NCBI GenBank assembly: GCA_002731275.1 | Contig: PCBK01000092.1 | Span: 1 to 64,000 of the forward strand | Direction of reading: 5' to 3' | Length of the DNA: 64,000 bases | DNA from: Deltaproteobacteria bacterium | GTDB taxonomy: Bacteria > Myxococcota_C > UBA6777 | Shown: positions 8,917-18,577 of the stretch, piece after piece | How positions within the stretch are numbered: the stretch's first letter is position 1 | Layout of the letters: each line of letters starts with the position of its first letter | The notes under the pieces: generated by a model | Database searches by the model: none | What the model was told of the DNA's origin: nothing | Seen by the model: only the letters and a program-made list of their open reading frames with translations | Program-made: the position numbers and the translations under genes

Positions 8917-11559
8917 ATGAAGAAGTCTATCCTTTCGTTTTTGTTGAGTTGTTTTCTCTCTTCGCTTGTACTACTTGGTTGTGGTGATTATCGATGGACT
9001 CCACTCATTCAGTGTTCAACACCTACCGATTGTCCTAACAACCAACGATGTGTACAAAGTGTCTGCAAAAAAGCTCTCCCTGAAGCTCAATGTTCTGTCA
9101 AAGCAGACTGCGCAAAGGACGAGGATTGTATCGCACAAAAGTGCACGCCCACGCCATCCCAAGAGCCAGGGACCTCGACGGAACATATCAATAAGGCCGA
9201 CGCGGGTGAAGAGTCACAATCACCAGAGAGACCGACAAGTCCAGAGCACTCAACCACAACGGATGGTGGTGTCGTGGCGGAGAAAGAGCCCGGAGAGAGC
9301 CTTCCCGAAGTCATCACACGAGACGAAACACACACCTCCCCAAACGGTCCTTTGTCAGGTTGCCTTCAGGGCTCAACACGTGTGTGCATGTATAAATCGG
9401 GCAGCCAAGACGCCAAAGCCTGCAAACAAGGACTGCAAACATGCTTGTTTGACGGTTCATGGTCCGACTGCAAAACAGATGCACAGGTGTACTACGATTG
9501 GTTTACATCAGAGAGCCGAAAGGGTGAGATCTGTGGCGACGGTATCGACAACAACTGCAATGGTCAGGATGATGAAGGCTGTTATGAACCCTTTCGTACG
9601 GACTGCTATAAAAATCGACATGTTCCTCACACAAAATCCTATGAAGAATGGCTGCTCCATCCAGCCTTTCTCTCCGGCTTAGCATATAGCGCGCAACGTA
9701 AGATCCTCCTCCAAAAGGGCGGAACCGTTGGCAGCATGTCACTCTACCAAGTCGATACGACGAATCACAAAAAGAAGAAGATGTTTGAGTTCCCTCCACT
9801 AGGGGATCATCTCGTGTCATACCATATCAACGCGGACGGTACACGTGTTGCGGCTTCGACATCAAAACATGTCTTTGTCTGGCTGCTTGAATACGACAGC
9901 AACAACCAACCCAAAGTCACACAGTACGGTGTCTATCCTATCAAAAATGTGTACCTCATTGGCGTCCACAAAGACGGAAAATTGCTCGTCACATACCAAC
10001 AAAGCTATGACAGCCAGACCAAAAAAACGACCTCCATTGTCACAACTTGGGATCTCAAAGTCGAGAACACAGGACAACTCACACTCGCACTCCACAAGAC
10101 AACCCTTACAGCCAAGCCTGATTACTACTTTTTTCAGAACTCCGGACATATCGCGCTTCACCCAAGTGGAAAATACGTCGTCTTGCACTCGTACAACACA
10201 GTGCTCGCCTATAGCCTCCCCTCACTCGAACTTCTTGCCCAAATCGACTTAGGCTCCCCCGTTGACCCGGAGGAACGAAAGGTTGTTTTTCACCCGACAA
10301 AACCACTCTTTTTGATCGCTCCAGTCAACTACGCGTCCATCGTCTCCATCGATATGACACTCGACGCCAGCGGCAAACCCAAAGGGACCGTGGATAAGAA
10401 GCAGTACGCAGCTTCACTCTCATCCCTCCCCTCTGTATGGGGATTTGATGCACAAACAGGTGAGCTGTACGGAACAGGTTATTCATCTTATGTATACAAA
10501 TGGACTAAGCCTTCAGGAACAACTCCTGTTGAACCTGTACTCATCGATGCTTCCGTCACAAAGTTTGCGATGGACACCAAACAAGGCATTGTCTATGGAG
10601 GCTCATATCAGGGATTCATCAAAGCGATTTCGACGAAAGACGGCAGCGAAATCTACCGTTGGTCGACCAACGCCGACCCCAAACAACCAAGCAACATTCT
10701 GCACATGAATTTACTCGCAGATGGAAAAACCCTGTTGGTCGCCAAGCCCGATGCTGTCACGCTCTGGACGCTCCCTGTAGGGGGCGGGAAGTTGACCGTT
10801 AAAAAAGCACAAATCCTCCAGCAAGGGCTTGGTATTACGTACAAAAACAAACACGCGATGACATCTTCGGAAGATGGCAGCTACATTGCCTTCAGTATCG
10901 ATGATACGATTCATATTTGGAACAAAATCGCCGACGGCTCATATACCAAAAAAGCAACCTTCACTTCACACAAAGGGAAAGTCCTCTCAATGGGTTTCCA
11001 AGGGAAAAATGAGTTTCTGGTCTCAGGCGATGATCAAGGACAGTTGTGGTTGTGGCCACTCGACAAGCTCAACGCCGGAACCCTCATTCATACATTTACG
11101 CGGACAAATTCAACATATCCAGCGTCAGTGCTTGGGACGACCTTCTTTGGTAACACAAACCACACCACACAATTTATCCTCGCGACGACACAAGAATCAA
11201 AAACCTTTGCCTTCTCCATTGATTTGAGTACACCAAGCACACCAGTCCTCAAAAAAGTCGATGGAGAGGTTGAGGTTGCGTTGAAAGGCTCACTCTCAAA
11301 AGTGAAATACGAAAAAGGCGGCTATATTGTCCTGCTAGGAAGCTCATCAACGTACGATCTTGTCAAACGTGGGTTCACAATCACCAATCCAGATGCCCAA
11401 GGGAAGCGCACCTTCAAAATCGCGGGCTCTCTCCTTCGACTTGATGATAAACACAACTACAAAGCGATCCCCACCCAGGACTTCGCTTCAGCGAGGGACA
11501 AAGGCTACTTCGCAACCTTTACAAGTACCAACATCTACTTTTGGCACTGTCAACACTGA
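8917..11559 (+). CDS. Large WD40/quinoprotein-like lipoprotein with cysteine-rich N-terminus
   Basis: The 880-residue protein starts with a lipoprotein signal ending in LLGC (Cys22). Two short cysteine repeats of the 'C..DC....RC....C' type follow, then a Thr/Ser/Glu-rich linker. A MopE-like motif 'GEICGDGIDNNCNGQDDEGC' lies near residue 205. From about residue 240 to the end the sequence is a run of beta-propeller blades with phrases such as 'VWLLEYD', 'LWTLPVG', 'IHIWNKI' and 'LWLWPLD'. It is probably exposed on the cell surface or in the periplasm, where propellers serve as binding platforms. Start: AAAGGA six bases before the ATG. The gene directly upstream of the sigma-factor unit shares its promoter block, suggesting it is a target of that sigma factor. 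No enzymatic motif is visible. Confidence 0.82.
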   Translation: MKKSILSFLLSCFLSSLVLLGCGDYRWTPLIQCSTPTDCPNNQRCVQSVCKKALPEAQCSVKADCAKDEDCIAQKCTPTPSQEPGTSTEHINKADAGEESQSPERPTSPEHSTTTDGGVVAEKEPGESLPEVITRDETHTSPNGPLSGCLQGSTRVCMYKSGSQDAKACKQGLQTCLFDGSWSDCKTDAQVYYDWFTSESRKGEICGDGIDNNCNGQDDEGCYEPFRTDCYKNRHVPHTKSYEEWLLHPAFLSGLAYSAQRKILLQKGGTVGSMSLYQVDTTNHKKKKMFEFPPLGDHLVSYHINADGTRVAASTSKHVFVWLLEYDSNNQPKVTQYGVYPIKNVYLIGVHKDGKLLVTYQQSYDSQTKKTTSIVTTWDLKVENTGQLTLALHKTTLTAKPDYYFFQNSGHIALHPSGKYVVLHSYNTVLAYSLPSLELLAQIDLGSPVDPEERKVVFHPTKPLFLIAPVNYASIVSIDMTLDASGKPKGTVDKKQYAASLSSLPSVWGFDAQTGELYGTGYSSYVYKWTKPSGTTPVEPVLIDASVTKFAMDTKQGIVYGGSYQGFIKAISTKDGSEIYRWSTNADPKQPSNILHMNLLADGKTLLVAKPDAVTLWTLPVGGGKLTVKKAQILQQGLGITYKNKHAMTSSEDGSYIAFSIDDTIHIWNKIADGSYTKKATFTSHKGKVLSMGFQGKNEFLVSGDDQGQLWLWPLDKLNAGTLIHTFTRTNSTYPASVLGTTFFGNTNHTTQFILATTQESKTFAFSIDLSTPSTPVLKKVDGEVEVALKGSLSKVKYEKGGYIVLLGSSSTYDLVKRGFTITNPDAQGKRTFKIAGSLLRLDDKHNYKAIPTQDFASARDKGYFATFTSTNIYFWHCQH

Positions 11560-11593
11560 GCAGTCTTCTGACAGGCTGATGTGTCTTTCCTGA

Positions 11594-11656
11594 TTTTTTT
11601 CATGCTGAGGGGAACACTTTTTTGGCAAGATGACACTACCCCTACCAGACACTTGA
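11594..11656 (+). promoter_or_regulatory. Putative autoregulated ECF-sigma promoter
   Basis: T7-CAT, GGGGAAC (11609-11615) and GACACTACCC (11632-11641) lie 33 bases or more before the sigma gene's ATG at 11689. Order and spacing match the block at 8709-8771 exactly: 23 bases from the start of one box to the start of the next. ECF sigma factors commonly transcribe their own operon from such a promoter, so this is the likely binding site of the factor encoded just downstream. Confidence 0.7.
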
Positions 11657-11688
11657 TCGCACAACAAACAAGGAAGGCCAAAACAAAC

Positions 11689-12240
11689 ATGTTGAACAAG
11701 CAAGAGCAAAAGTTGCTCGCCTCACTCAGACGCGGCGAGCGCAAAAGCTGTCAGTTGTTTGTCCAGCAGTATCTCCCTTCCTTGTTTGCGTTTTTTCGAG
11801 GCATGGGCGAGCCCAAAGAGATCGCTGAGGACCTCGCGCAAGAGACCTTTTTGGAGTTTTGGAAGTCACTGTCCTCTTTTCGAGGTGAGAGCTCTCTCAA
11901 GACGTGGATCTTTCTGATTGGACGAAGAGTCGCATGGAAACAACGCAAAAAACGTCCACGTCAAGAGTTCTCCTCCGAGACTGAAGAACACCACCAAACA
12001 GAAGGTCATGAAGCACTACAAGACGAATTGCTTTGGAAACAAGAACAACACTCTGTTCTCACCCAAAGCATGCAGACATTGGATGAACGCTTTAAAGAGG
12101 TTTTGTTGCTGCACTACATGGAAGAGCTCACCATCAAAGAGGTCGCGCTGGTACTCGACCTCAAAGAAGGAACTGTCAAATCTCGTATACACCGTGGCAT
12201 TCATCATCTCAAAAAGCAACTCGATTCACACTGGCAATAG
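11689..12240 (+). CDS. ECF-type RNA polymerase sigma factor
   Basis: The product is a 183-residue group 4 sigma factor containing only regions 2 and 4. Region 2 is at about residues 35-95, with 'EDLAQETFLEFWKSL' and 'LKTWIFLIGRRVAWKQRKK'. Region 4 is at about 125-178, with 'ERFKEVLLLHYMEELTIKEVA' split by a helix-turn-helix and 'GTVKSRIHRG'. It would direct RNA polymerase to the GGAAC-type promoter seen twice here. I chose ATG 11689, preceded by AGGAAGG; an in-frame GTG at 11581 would put the promoter inside the gene. The next gene starts 9 bases after its stop and looks like a membrane anti-sigma factor, so the unit is a sigma/anti-sigma pair followed by a caspase. Confidence 0.92.
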   Translation: MLNKQEQKLLASLRRGERKSCQLFVQQYLPSLFAFFRGMGEPKEIAEDLAQETFLEFWKSLSSFRGESSLKTWIFLIGRRVAWKQRKKRPRQEFSSETEEHHQTEGHEALQDELLWKQEQHSVLTQSMQTLDERFKEVLLLHYMEELTIKEVALVLDLKEGTVKSRIHRGIHHLKKQLDSHWQ

Positions 12241-12249
12241 GGTTTTAAG

Positions 12250-12984
12250 ATGGCCAAACAAACACTCCAATCGAACCCATCAAATCCAAGTCCGACACAG
12301 GACACCCACACGCTCCACGATTATTTCGCGGAGTACAAAGCCCATACACAGCCTTCCGATGATCTGATGGACCGGATTTTTGCGGACATTCCTGAAGCAG
12401 AGGGTTCTAAAGCGACGTGGTTTTCGATGTTTACATCCACCTCGTTCTTCACCTTCGCGTCGGCAGCCTGTGCCCTCTCACTGTTTTGGTTTGTCCCGAT
12501 GTGGTCGTCCAAGACAAAACCAGCGCAGACAAACATCGTCGCACCACGTGTCCAAGGACTTCAAGGCCTCACAGCCAAGGGAGATGTCTCCATTCAACTT
12601 CTCCACGCTCGTAAGACGGAGTTTGGATTCGCACACAAACAACTGACACACGATGGGACCATTCTCTCAGAAGGGGATCTCGTTCAACTACAGTACAACT
12701 TCAAACAAAAGACACACGTGATGATGCTGAGCACCAATCAAAAGGGTGAAGTATCCGTCTTCGTCCCGTTAGGCAAACGACACAGCGTCGCGGTATCACC
12801 GGGAAAAGGTCACCTCCCCTCAACAGGCTCATTGGAGCTTGATGACAACAAAGGTGAAGAAGTGTTCTTCTTGATATACGCTCCCAAACCGTTTACCCTT
12901 TCACAGATAAAGCAAGCACTTGCAACATCCCAGTCGCCCAAAGGACCTTGGAATGTGCGCAGAATTGTCGTCGAAAAAAAGTAG
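12250..12984 (+). CDS. Putative membrane anti-sigma factor with DUF4384-like extracytoplasmic domain
   Basis: The 244-residue protein has a polar N-terminal region of about 55 residues ('LHDYFAEYKAHTQPSDDLMDRIFADIP'), one hydrophobic helix at about 60-78, and an extracytoplasmic domain of about 150 residues. That domain contains 'LSEGDLVQLQYNFKQKTHVMML', close in form to DUF4384 domains. Such domains often travel with caspase-like peptidases and sigma factors in myxobacteria. The short cytoplasmic part fits an anti-sigma domain of the kind that holds ECF factors, although I see no zinc-binding HxxxCxxC. Spacing from the sigma gene is 9 bases, so co-translation is likely. Anti-sigma function is inferred from layout and position; a structural or secreted-signal role is possible. 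Confidence 0.68.
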   Translation: MAKQTLQSNPSNPSPTQDTHTLHDYFAEYKAHTQPSDDLMDRIFADIPEAEGSKATWFSMFTSTSFFTFASAACALSLFWFVPMWSSKTKPAQTNIVAPRVQGLQGLTAKGDVSIQLLHARKTEFGFAHKQLTHDGTILSEGDLVQLQYNFKQKTHVMMLSTNQKGEVSVFVPLGKRHSVAVSPGKGHLPSTGSLELDDNKGEEVFFLIYAPKPFTLSQIKQALATSQSPKGPWNVRRIVVEKK

Positions 12985-13051
12985 ACCATCCAATGCTCAA
13001 CATGTTTGCCAGTCTAAACACAAGTATGTCTTTTGTATGTGGATATTCACC

Positions 13052-14632
13052 ATGAAGAATCGAACCCTCCTTGTCTGCGTCTTTTTAGGATGTTTCATGC
13101 AACCTGGCGTGGTCCAGGCAGAAGAATTGCGACTCGCGTTGATGGTCGTCAACCAGCAAGGGTGGAAAAATGACCCCCACCTGAAGTTCGCAATCAAAGG
13201 AGATCTGAACCCTCTCTCCAAAGAACTCAAGAGACTCGGTTTTCGCGTTGTACAGGTCGTGAATCAATCACCAAGCAAATTAAGAGGTGTTCTCAAGCGA
13301 CTGGAAAAGCATCTCAAGGGCCAAAAGAAAGACATCACGTTTATGTTTTACTACTCAGGACACGCTGATCGCTTGCAGCTCCACATGGGTCCAACACAGA
13401 CACACCCTTTTACGTACAAAGAGTTTTTAGACTTCTTCCAAAAGCTTCCAGCACATCGAAGATTTGCGATCTTCGATGCGTGTTTTAGCGGTGAGATCAT
13501 TCGCCTCTTTGGGAGCTTAAAACGATACAAAGCGCTCCTCAAAGAAGGTCGACTCAAAGGTGTCCGCCGTCGTAACGCGCTCAACATCAGCAAATTGAGC
13601 TTCCCGAATCAGGGAAATGAGCGAGGTATTCGCATCATCACATCAAGTCTACAGATGTCTTGGGAACTCAACCGATACAAAGCCTCCGTCTTCACCTACC
13701 ACCTGTTAAAGGGGATTCGTGGACAGGCAGACCTCGACAAAGATGGGAAGATCTCTGTTGATGAGTTGTTCGACTACACGAGCAGAGAGGTCAAACAAGT
13801 AACAGGACAAAAGCCCCAACAGCTTGTCGTGATGAGACGAGAACGCCCTTACGCGCTCGCGCCAGCTTACCACAGCCGACTACGTATAGGCTCGAAGGTA
13901 ACGGGCACTCTTCAGATCTCCGTCGCCAACTTCTTGTGGTCCCATCAAAAAATAACCCAACGCCCACTGACCCTCTCCCTCGTACACGGAAAAGGCGTCG
14001 TGAGGCTCAAACGCGCCAAACAATGTTGGCAACAAGCGATCAAGCTCCCCAAAGGTGGTATGGCGAGCCTTGGGAACCAATGGAAAAAAGCACCTTGTGC
14101 GAAACAAGTCGCGCTTCGACAAAAAGGGTATCTCACGATCCCCGCACACGTCACCGCGACAGCTCCTCTCACAAATGAACGCAATATCGCACTCTCCCTT
14201 GGGATGACTTCTCAAGGAGCGGCTTCACTGCAGCGCTTTCAACCCTCTGTTGGGTTGTCCTTTCAGTGGAAATGGCTTCAGACTGAGCTCGGCTTTTCAC
14301 ATGGCTTTACGGGCTTGTCAAGTTTCTCTTTATCTCGGATATACGGACAGCTTGCGCTGGGACTACCACTCACCTTTCAGCTCGCGCGGTGGGAGTTGAG
14401 TGCTTTTGTTGGGGGTTTTGTTAGAGGGGGATTGATCCTACAACATCAGGAACAAGGTGGGGCGATCAACGCTCACGGTGTCTTTGGAGGGCTGGCTCAA
14501 GCCTCCATACACATCGACAGATGGGGGGTACGCCTGGGTGTGAGTGCAGGTGCAGACATCACCCCAACAGCCGGCGGTCTCAGTTGGTCTCCTTACTGGC
14601 AAGCTCACTCTGGTGTTTTTTGGACGTTTTAA
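13052..14632 (+). CDS. Secreted caspase-like (peptidase C14) protein
   Basis: The 526-residue product has a signal peptide ending near residue 23 (VQA/EE). The caspase fold follows at about residues 25-245, with the catalytic dyad visible: His104 in 'FYYSGHAD' and Cys144 in 'FDACFSGE'. Residues 227-238 (DLDKDGKISVDE) form an EF-hand-type calcium loop, which may make activity calcium dependent as in metacaspases. From about residue 300 the sequence turns to alternating aromatic/small beta strands, perhaps an outer-membrane anchoring domain. I chose ATG 13052 because it gives a clean signal peptide. The gene is third in the sigma/anti-sigma unit, with a 67-base gap. It may process extracytoplasmic proteins, possibly as part of envelope signalling; substrates are unknown. 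Confidence 0.82.
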   Translation: MKNRTLLVCVFLGCFMQPGVVQAEELRLALMVVNQQGWKNDPHLKFAIKGDLNPLSKELKRLGFRVVQVVNQSPSKLRGVLKRLEKHLKGQKKDITFMFYYSGHADRLQLHMGPTQTHPFTYKEFLDFFQKLPAHRRFAIFDACFSGEIIRLFGSLKRYKALLKEGRLKGVRRRNALNISKLSFPNQGNERGIRIITSSLQMSWELNRYKASVFTYHLLKGIRGQADLDKDGKISVDELFDYTSREVKQVTGQKPQQLVVMRRERPYALAPAYHSRLRIGSKVTGTLQISVANFLWSHQKITQRPLTLSLVHGKGVVRLKRAKQCWQQAIKLPKGGMASLGNQWKKAPCAKQVALRQKGYLTIPAHVTATAPLTNERNIALSLGMTSQGAASLQRFQPSVGLSFQWKWLQTELGFSHGFTGLSSFSLSRIYGQLALGLPLTFQLARWELSAFVGGFVRGGLILQHQEQGGAINAHGVFGGLAQASIHIDRWGVRLGVSAGADITPTAGGLSWSPYWQAHSGVFWTF

Positions 14633-14638
14633 AAGCGT

Positions 14639-17515
14639 TTAGGGACGTTTACGACGGGACACAAACACAAACGCGAGCAAACAAAGTGAGACCATCGACA
14701 CAGGCACAGAGTTCGATGTAGCCTGACAACCACAACCTTTATTTGGACCCCCTGTATCCCCTCCAGTTGCAGTCTCCTTCACACCACCATCGACTGTAGG
14801 CTCTGTTTGAGTAGGCTCTGTTTGGGTGGGCTCTGCTTGGGTAGGCTCTGGCTTAGGTTTCTCCACACAGCTTCCTTCTTTGCACATAAACCCCTCTTGG
14901 CACATCGTGTCATCCTGACATGCAACCACTTCAATAGATAAAAGAGTTGATGAACTTGCTCCTGCAGAGTCAACAACACGGACTTTTATCGAAGCTGTGT
15001 CGCCTTTGCCTTTGAGCGGGAAGGGGAACTGATGCTTTGTATTTGTGATATTCCATACACCGTCATACTCGGGGTCCCAGCTCACCTTTAAGGTCTCTGT
15101 TTTGTCCTCTTTGTCGCTCACCTTGACAGTGAGAGTGTCCGGCAGATGTCCAAGTACAAACTGATACGCTCCACCGTCCTTGTTGGGGAGCCCGGTGTGT
15201 TCGTAGCTGATCTGTGGGGCGGTGTTTTCAGGTCGATCTTTTTCATAAAGTAGCTTGTAGATACGAAGTTTTCCATATCCCCAACGTTTATCGGGCAAGT
15301 TTTGCACATCACCTTTCACAAAAGAGTCGATGTAAGCGTTCTTTTTGAGCGCAGAGAGCGCTTGTTGTTGATCCCAATCAGGGTGGAGCTGCTTCAATAG
15401 CCCCATCGCAGCGGCAACGTGTGGGCTTGCCCCGCTCGTCCCACCGTAAATCGTCGTGTGTCCATGACCAATCCAGGATCGTCCCTGCACGTTGAGACGC
15501 GAAACTGCTGTTTCAGGGTTATCAGGCGCGGTAATCCAAACAATAGGTTCACCATCAATACGAGGACCACCACTAGAATAGCCACGAAGCTGCCCTTGCA
15601 CTTCAGGTCCAGGAGAGTGAGGCTTGTCATCCCGGCCAGTGTATGCACCAACACCAATACAATGGTCCGCAGTGCTCGGCCAGGCGGCGAGATAATCCTC
15701 GACGACATCGGAAGAAAAGTATATCCCCTGCACCCATGAAGATGCCTCATCTGCGATATAACCGTGCAACAGAACGTCGACGTTTGGATCTCCCTCGATC
15801 GTCAGGGTCCACTTGCCGTTGGGGATGGAGCCAAATTGCTGCGTGGACGTTTGGTAATTGTAAAGCGTCACATCCTGCATCACCGTTCCTCGATCAGATG
15901 TGTTTTTGTAGTCGAGCAGATACAGACCCGTCCCCCCTTCGAGAAAACGTCCGGTTTTGTTTGTATCAGACAGCGGAATGGCCTTACCTTGTGGGGTCGT
16001 GAGCGTAAATTTGAGCGCCGCACCAGGCTGCTTATTCCAGAGCAAAGTCAACAACATCGTGCGATATTCATTGATGCGATACGCGGTGTTTGGTTCGACA
16101 TGGATGGGCAAAGTGATGGTGCTCTTTGCGGGGATTTGTTTCAGAAAGTGCTTCTTGGAGCCGCGTAAATTCCCAGTGGGACAGACTTGTATCATTCCGT
16201 CTTTTCCGGCCTGTGCGATAATTTTTTCAAGCGCAGAGCTGCCGTCGAGAAAGCGACCAAACCACAGCGAGTACTCGTGGATCGCGACTTGTGCGCCGTG
16301 CTTCTTCAAAAAGGCCATTGCCTGTGCCTGTGCAGCGACAAGTCGTCCTTGTGCGTCGGGTGCCCGAGAGTTACTGATGACGAGCTCGGCGTCCGGTGCG
16401 ATCCCTGTTAGCTTCGTCAAACCAGGGTGTCCCCCGACCATCACAGAAGAGCTCCCAGTGCCGTGCATGGCGTTTGATCCGGACGCGTCAATCTTGACCT
16501 TTGTCAGGATCAAGTCTTTCCCACGAACGCGCTCGACACCATCGATAAACGTAGCCTTGATTTTGGACGTTTTAAGACCAATGATCTTCTCGCCAACATC
16601 GAGCTTTCCATTTTTGTTAATGTCATCAATGATAAAGAATTGCTCACCAAATGTAGGATCAGATTCCCGAAACGCTGGCGCACCAAAATCCCTCTGGTTG
16701 TTTTTGTTTTGATCGTGGAACAACCAATCTGTCCCAGCACGGCACTCGTTGGGACCGGGTGTCGGATCGATTGGGTTGAAAGATGAGCGGTTGTACTTTC
16801 TCGCCTGCAGGCAACAAAGTGTCTCGTCGTCCTGTGCGCTCCCATCCTTGTTTAGATCGACCGCATCCGTACAGGGCGTGAACACTCCATCTTTGTTGAC
16901 GTCAATCCATGAAAACAATCCACCATCTGCGCGAAAAAATACAGGGTGAAACAAGTCGATACCTGAGTCCAAACTCCCGATAATGACACCCTTTCCTCGA
17001 ACAGGGACGTCCTTGTAAAACGTTTGGTGTACAGCTGGCGCTTCGATGTTATCGGTCGTTTGTGCAAGTGGATGGTGGACAGGCTTATGTGCCCCCCCAC
17101 TCTCAAGGCGCTTGACAAAAGGCAACGCATCGATCTTATCGAACAAATCGACCCTTGAAATAGTCGCAGGATAGAAATGTCCAAAGGTGTGATGCGGTGA
17201 GAGGCTCACACCCAAAGCCTCCAAACGCGCAAGTTCATCCTTACTCAAAGGATGGGTCGCTTCGAGGATACCGTAAATACGAAGCGTACTGAGCACGGTC
17301 TTCCTCTTTGTGAGCCCCAACCACAACACCTCACTCACGTGCTTAATCAGCCTGGGCGCGATCTTCTTGAAGGACTGCTTTGCGAGTTTCGTTTGTAATG
17401 GATGACGAAGCGTGTACATCGCACTCTTCGCTTGAACATCCCCACAAAACAACGCAACCCAAGAAAGCGCAACAATACAACATACTCTCAGCAACATTCG
17501 GTGCAAACATATCAT
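14639..17515 (-). CDS. Secreted subtilisin-family (S8) protease with MYXO-CTERM-like tail
   Basis: The 958-residue serine protease has a signal peptide (about residues 1-29). The triad is Asp183 (in 'GSLDSGID'), His351 (in 'MHGTGSSS') and Ser694 (in 'GGTSGASPH'). The long stretch between Asp and His holds three calcium-type loops ('DVNKDGVF', 'DLNKDGSA', 'DINKNGKLD'), an insertion absent from plain subtilisins. A beta domain, a cysteine motif ('CQDDTMCQEGFMC') and a Pro-Thr-Glu repeat linker follow. The end, GCGC, a hydrophobic helix and RRKR, matches a MYXO-CTERM anchoring/sorting signal. Start: CTGGAG nine bases before the ATG. It is convergent with the caspase gene, the two stops lying only a few bases apart. 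Confidence 0.92.
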   Translation of the reverse strand: MICLHRMLLRVCCIVALSWVALFCGDVQAKSAMYTLRHPLQTKLAKQSFKKIAPRLIKHVSEVLWLGLTKRKTVLSTLRIYGILEATHPLSKDELARLEALGVSLSPHHTFGHFYPATISRVDLFDKIDALPFVKRLESGGAHKPVHHPLAQTTDNIEAPAVHQTFYKDVPVRGKGVIIGSLDSGIDLFHPVFFRADGGLFSWIDVNKDGVFTPCTDAVDLNKDGSAQDDETLCCLQARKYNRSSFNPIDPTPGPNECRAGTDWLFHDQNKNNQRDFGAPAFRESDPTFGEQFFIIDDINKNGKLDVGEKIIGLKTSKIKATFIDGVERVRGKDLILTKVKIDASGSNAMHGTGSSSVMVGGHPGLTKLTGIAPDAELVISNSRAPDAQGRLVAAQAQAMAFLKKHGAQVAIHEYSLWFGRFLDGSSALEKIIAQAGKDGMIQVCPTGNLRGSKKHFLKQIPAKSTITLPIHVEPNTAYRINEYRTMLLTLLWNKQPGAALKFTLTTPQGKAIPLSDTNKTGRFLEGGTGLYLLDYKNTSDRGTVMQDVTLYNYQTSTQQFGSIPNGKWTLTIEGDPNVDVLLHGYIADEASSWVQGIYFSSDVVEDYLAAWPSTADHCIGVGAYTGRDDKPHSPGPEVQGQLRGYSSGGPRIDGEPIVWITAPDNPETAVSRLNVQGRSWIGHGHTTIYGGTSGASPHVAAAMGLLKQLHPDWDQQQALSALKKNAYIDSFVKGDVQNLPDKRWGYGKLRIYKLLYEKDRPENTAPQISYEHTGLPNKDGGAYQFVLGHLPDTLTVKVSDKEDKTETLKVSWDPEYDGVWNITNTKHQFPFPLKGKGDTASIKVRVVDSAGASSSTLLSIEVVACQDDTMCQEGFMCKEGSCVEKPKPEPTQAEPTQTEPTQTEPTVDGGVKETATGGDTGGPNKGCGCQATSNSVPVSMVSLCLLAFVFVSRRKRP

Positions 17516-17678
17516 GTATATGATCTCCAGATCTCACTTGTCTCGACAACCACAAAGAGCACAATCAAAATGCTCACCGGACCGTCTTAGAAGGGGCTTC
17601 AAGTTATAGAGTCTGGAGTCTCGCTGATATTTATCGAAAAAAAACAGGCGGGGAGTGTCGAGGGCTTGAGAGGTGATA

Positions 17679-18374
17679 CTAGAAGCGACAGATGACACCA
17701 AAATTCCCGTCTTCGTAAAAGCAGGTAAATTTACCAAGACGAAAAATACGATATGTTGGGATCTTCAAACGTTGACTTGTATCGAGAGGGGGTTCCTGCT
17801 GAAAATCGATCACGATATCTCGAGGAAAAGGCAAACTCACCCCTGTCTTTTTCGCACGCAACGGCTGGCTTCTTGTGAGGATGACACGATCAAGCGTCCC
17901 GTCCGCAAAAAAGACAAGCCTTGTTCCCTTTGTAAACCAAATCCCATCGACCTGACGGCTCTTCGCGAGTGTCACTCCCCTGAGACTCAACTTCGCGATG
18001 GGATACATGCGTTGACGTTTCTTCAGACAACGTACAGCACAACGATCACATTGCTTGCAGCTTGCCTTCTTGGACGTTCCTTGACAACGACCTCCCGTCC
18101 ACAGCCCCACCTGACGGTGAACAAAAAAGGTCACTTTCGTCCCCTTTTTGGCCGCGACGCCCTGGATCACTTTATCCTCACGAAGCGTCCCTTTCAACGT
18201 CGAACAATCGAGCACCCAATCTTGTAGCCAAGTATTGAACTTCACTTGTGAAGACACTCGCCAGACAGGGAGTGTTTGCTTCTTGGTCTCTTTGGCGCTC
18301 ACACTTCCAACACCAACGCTTAACGCACACATGGACACCAACCACATCGTTAATACTGAACTTCTCACACTCAT
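17679..18374 (-). CDS. Hypothetical secreted protein
   Basis: The 231-residue protein begins with a signal peptide (about residues 1-27, ending VSA/KE). The mature part has a cluster of six cysteines in 'CQGTSKKASCKQCDRCAVRC' and two more near the C-terminus, so disulfides or metal binding are likely. Repeated phrases such as 'GTKVTFF' and 'GTRLVFFADGTLDRVILT' suggest a beta fold. I do not recognise the family. ATG 18374 directly follows a GTG codon and is preceded by AAGGAG. It lies upstream of the subtilase gene on the same strand with a gap of about 160 bases, but there is no direct sign of a shared transcript. Confidence 0.68.
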   Translation of the reverse strand: MSVRSSVLTMWLVSMCALSVGVGSVSAKETKKQTLPVWRVSSQVKFNTWLQDWVLDCSTLKGTLREDKVIQGVAAKKGTKVTFFVHRQVGLWTGGRCQGTSKKASCKQCDRCAVRCLKKRQRMYPIAKLSLRGVTLAKSRQVDGIWFTKGTRLVFFADGTLDRVILTRSQPLRAKKTGVSLPFPRDIVIDFQQEPPLDTSQRLKIPTYRIFRLGKFTCFYEDGNFGVICRF

Positions 18375-18577
18375 CACTCCTTCTCACGCAGGCTCTCGCC
18401 TGACTAGACAAACCAATGACCTCAATCTACCACGGATCATACAAAGAGCATACAACACAGACCTTGACCTGGATCAGCATTCACCAAAAAATCACGTCTC
18501 TTTCTCATCCTCCCCACACCCATCTGTACACTACTCAACATCAAGCATTTGGTCTCTTACACACTGAAAGGCATCTG

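Noticed and set aside
11581-11688. GTG start for the ECF sigma factor at 11581
   Set aside because: It would place the conserved promoter block inside the coding region and add unmatched residues. ATG 11689 has AGGAAGG upstream.
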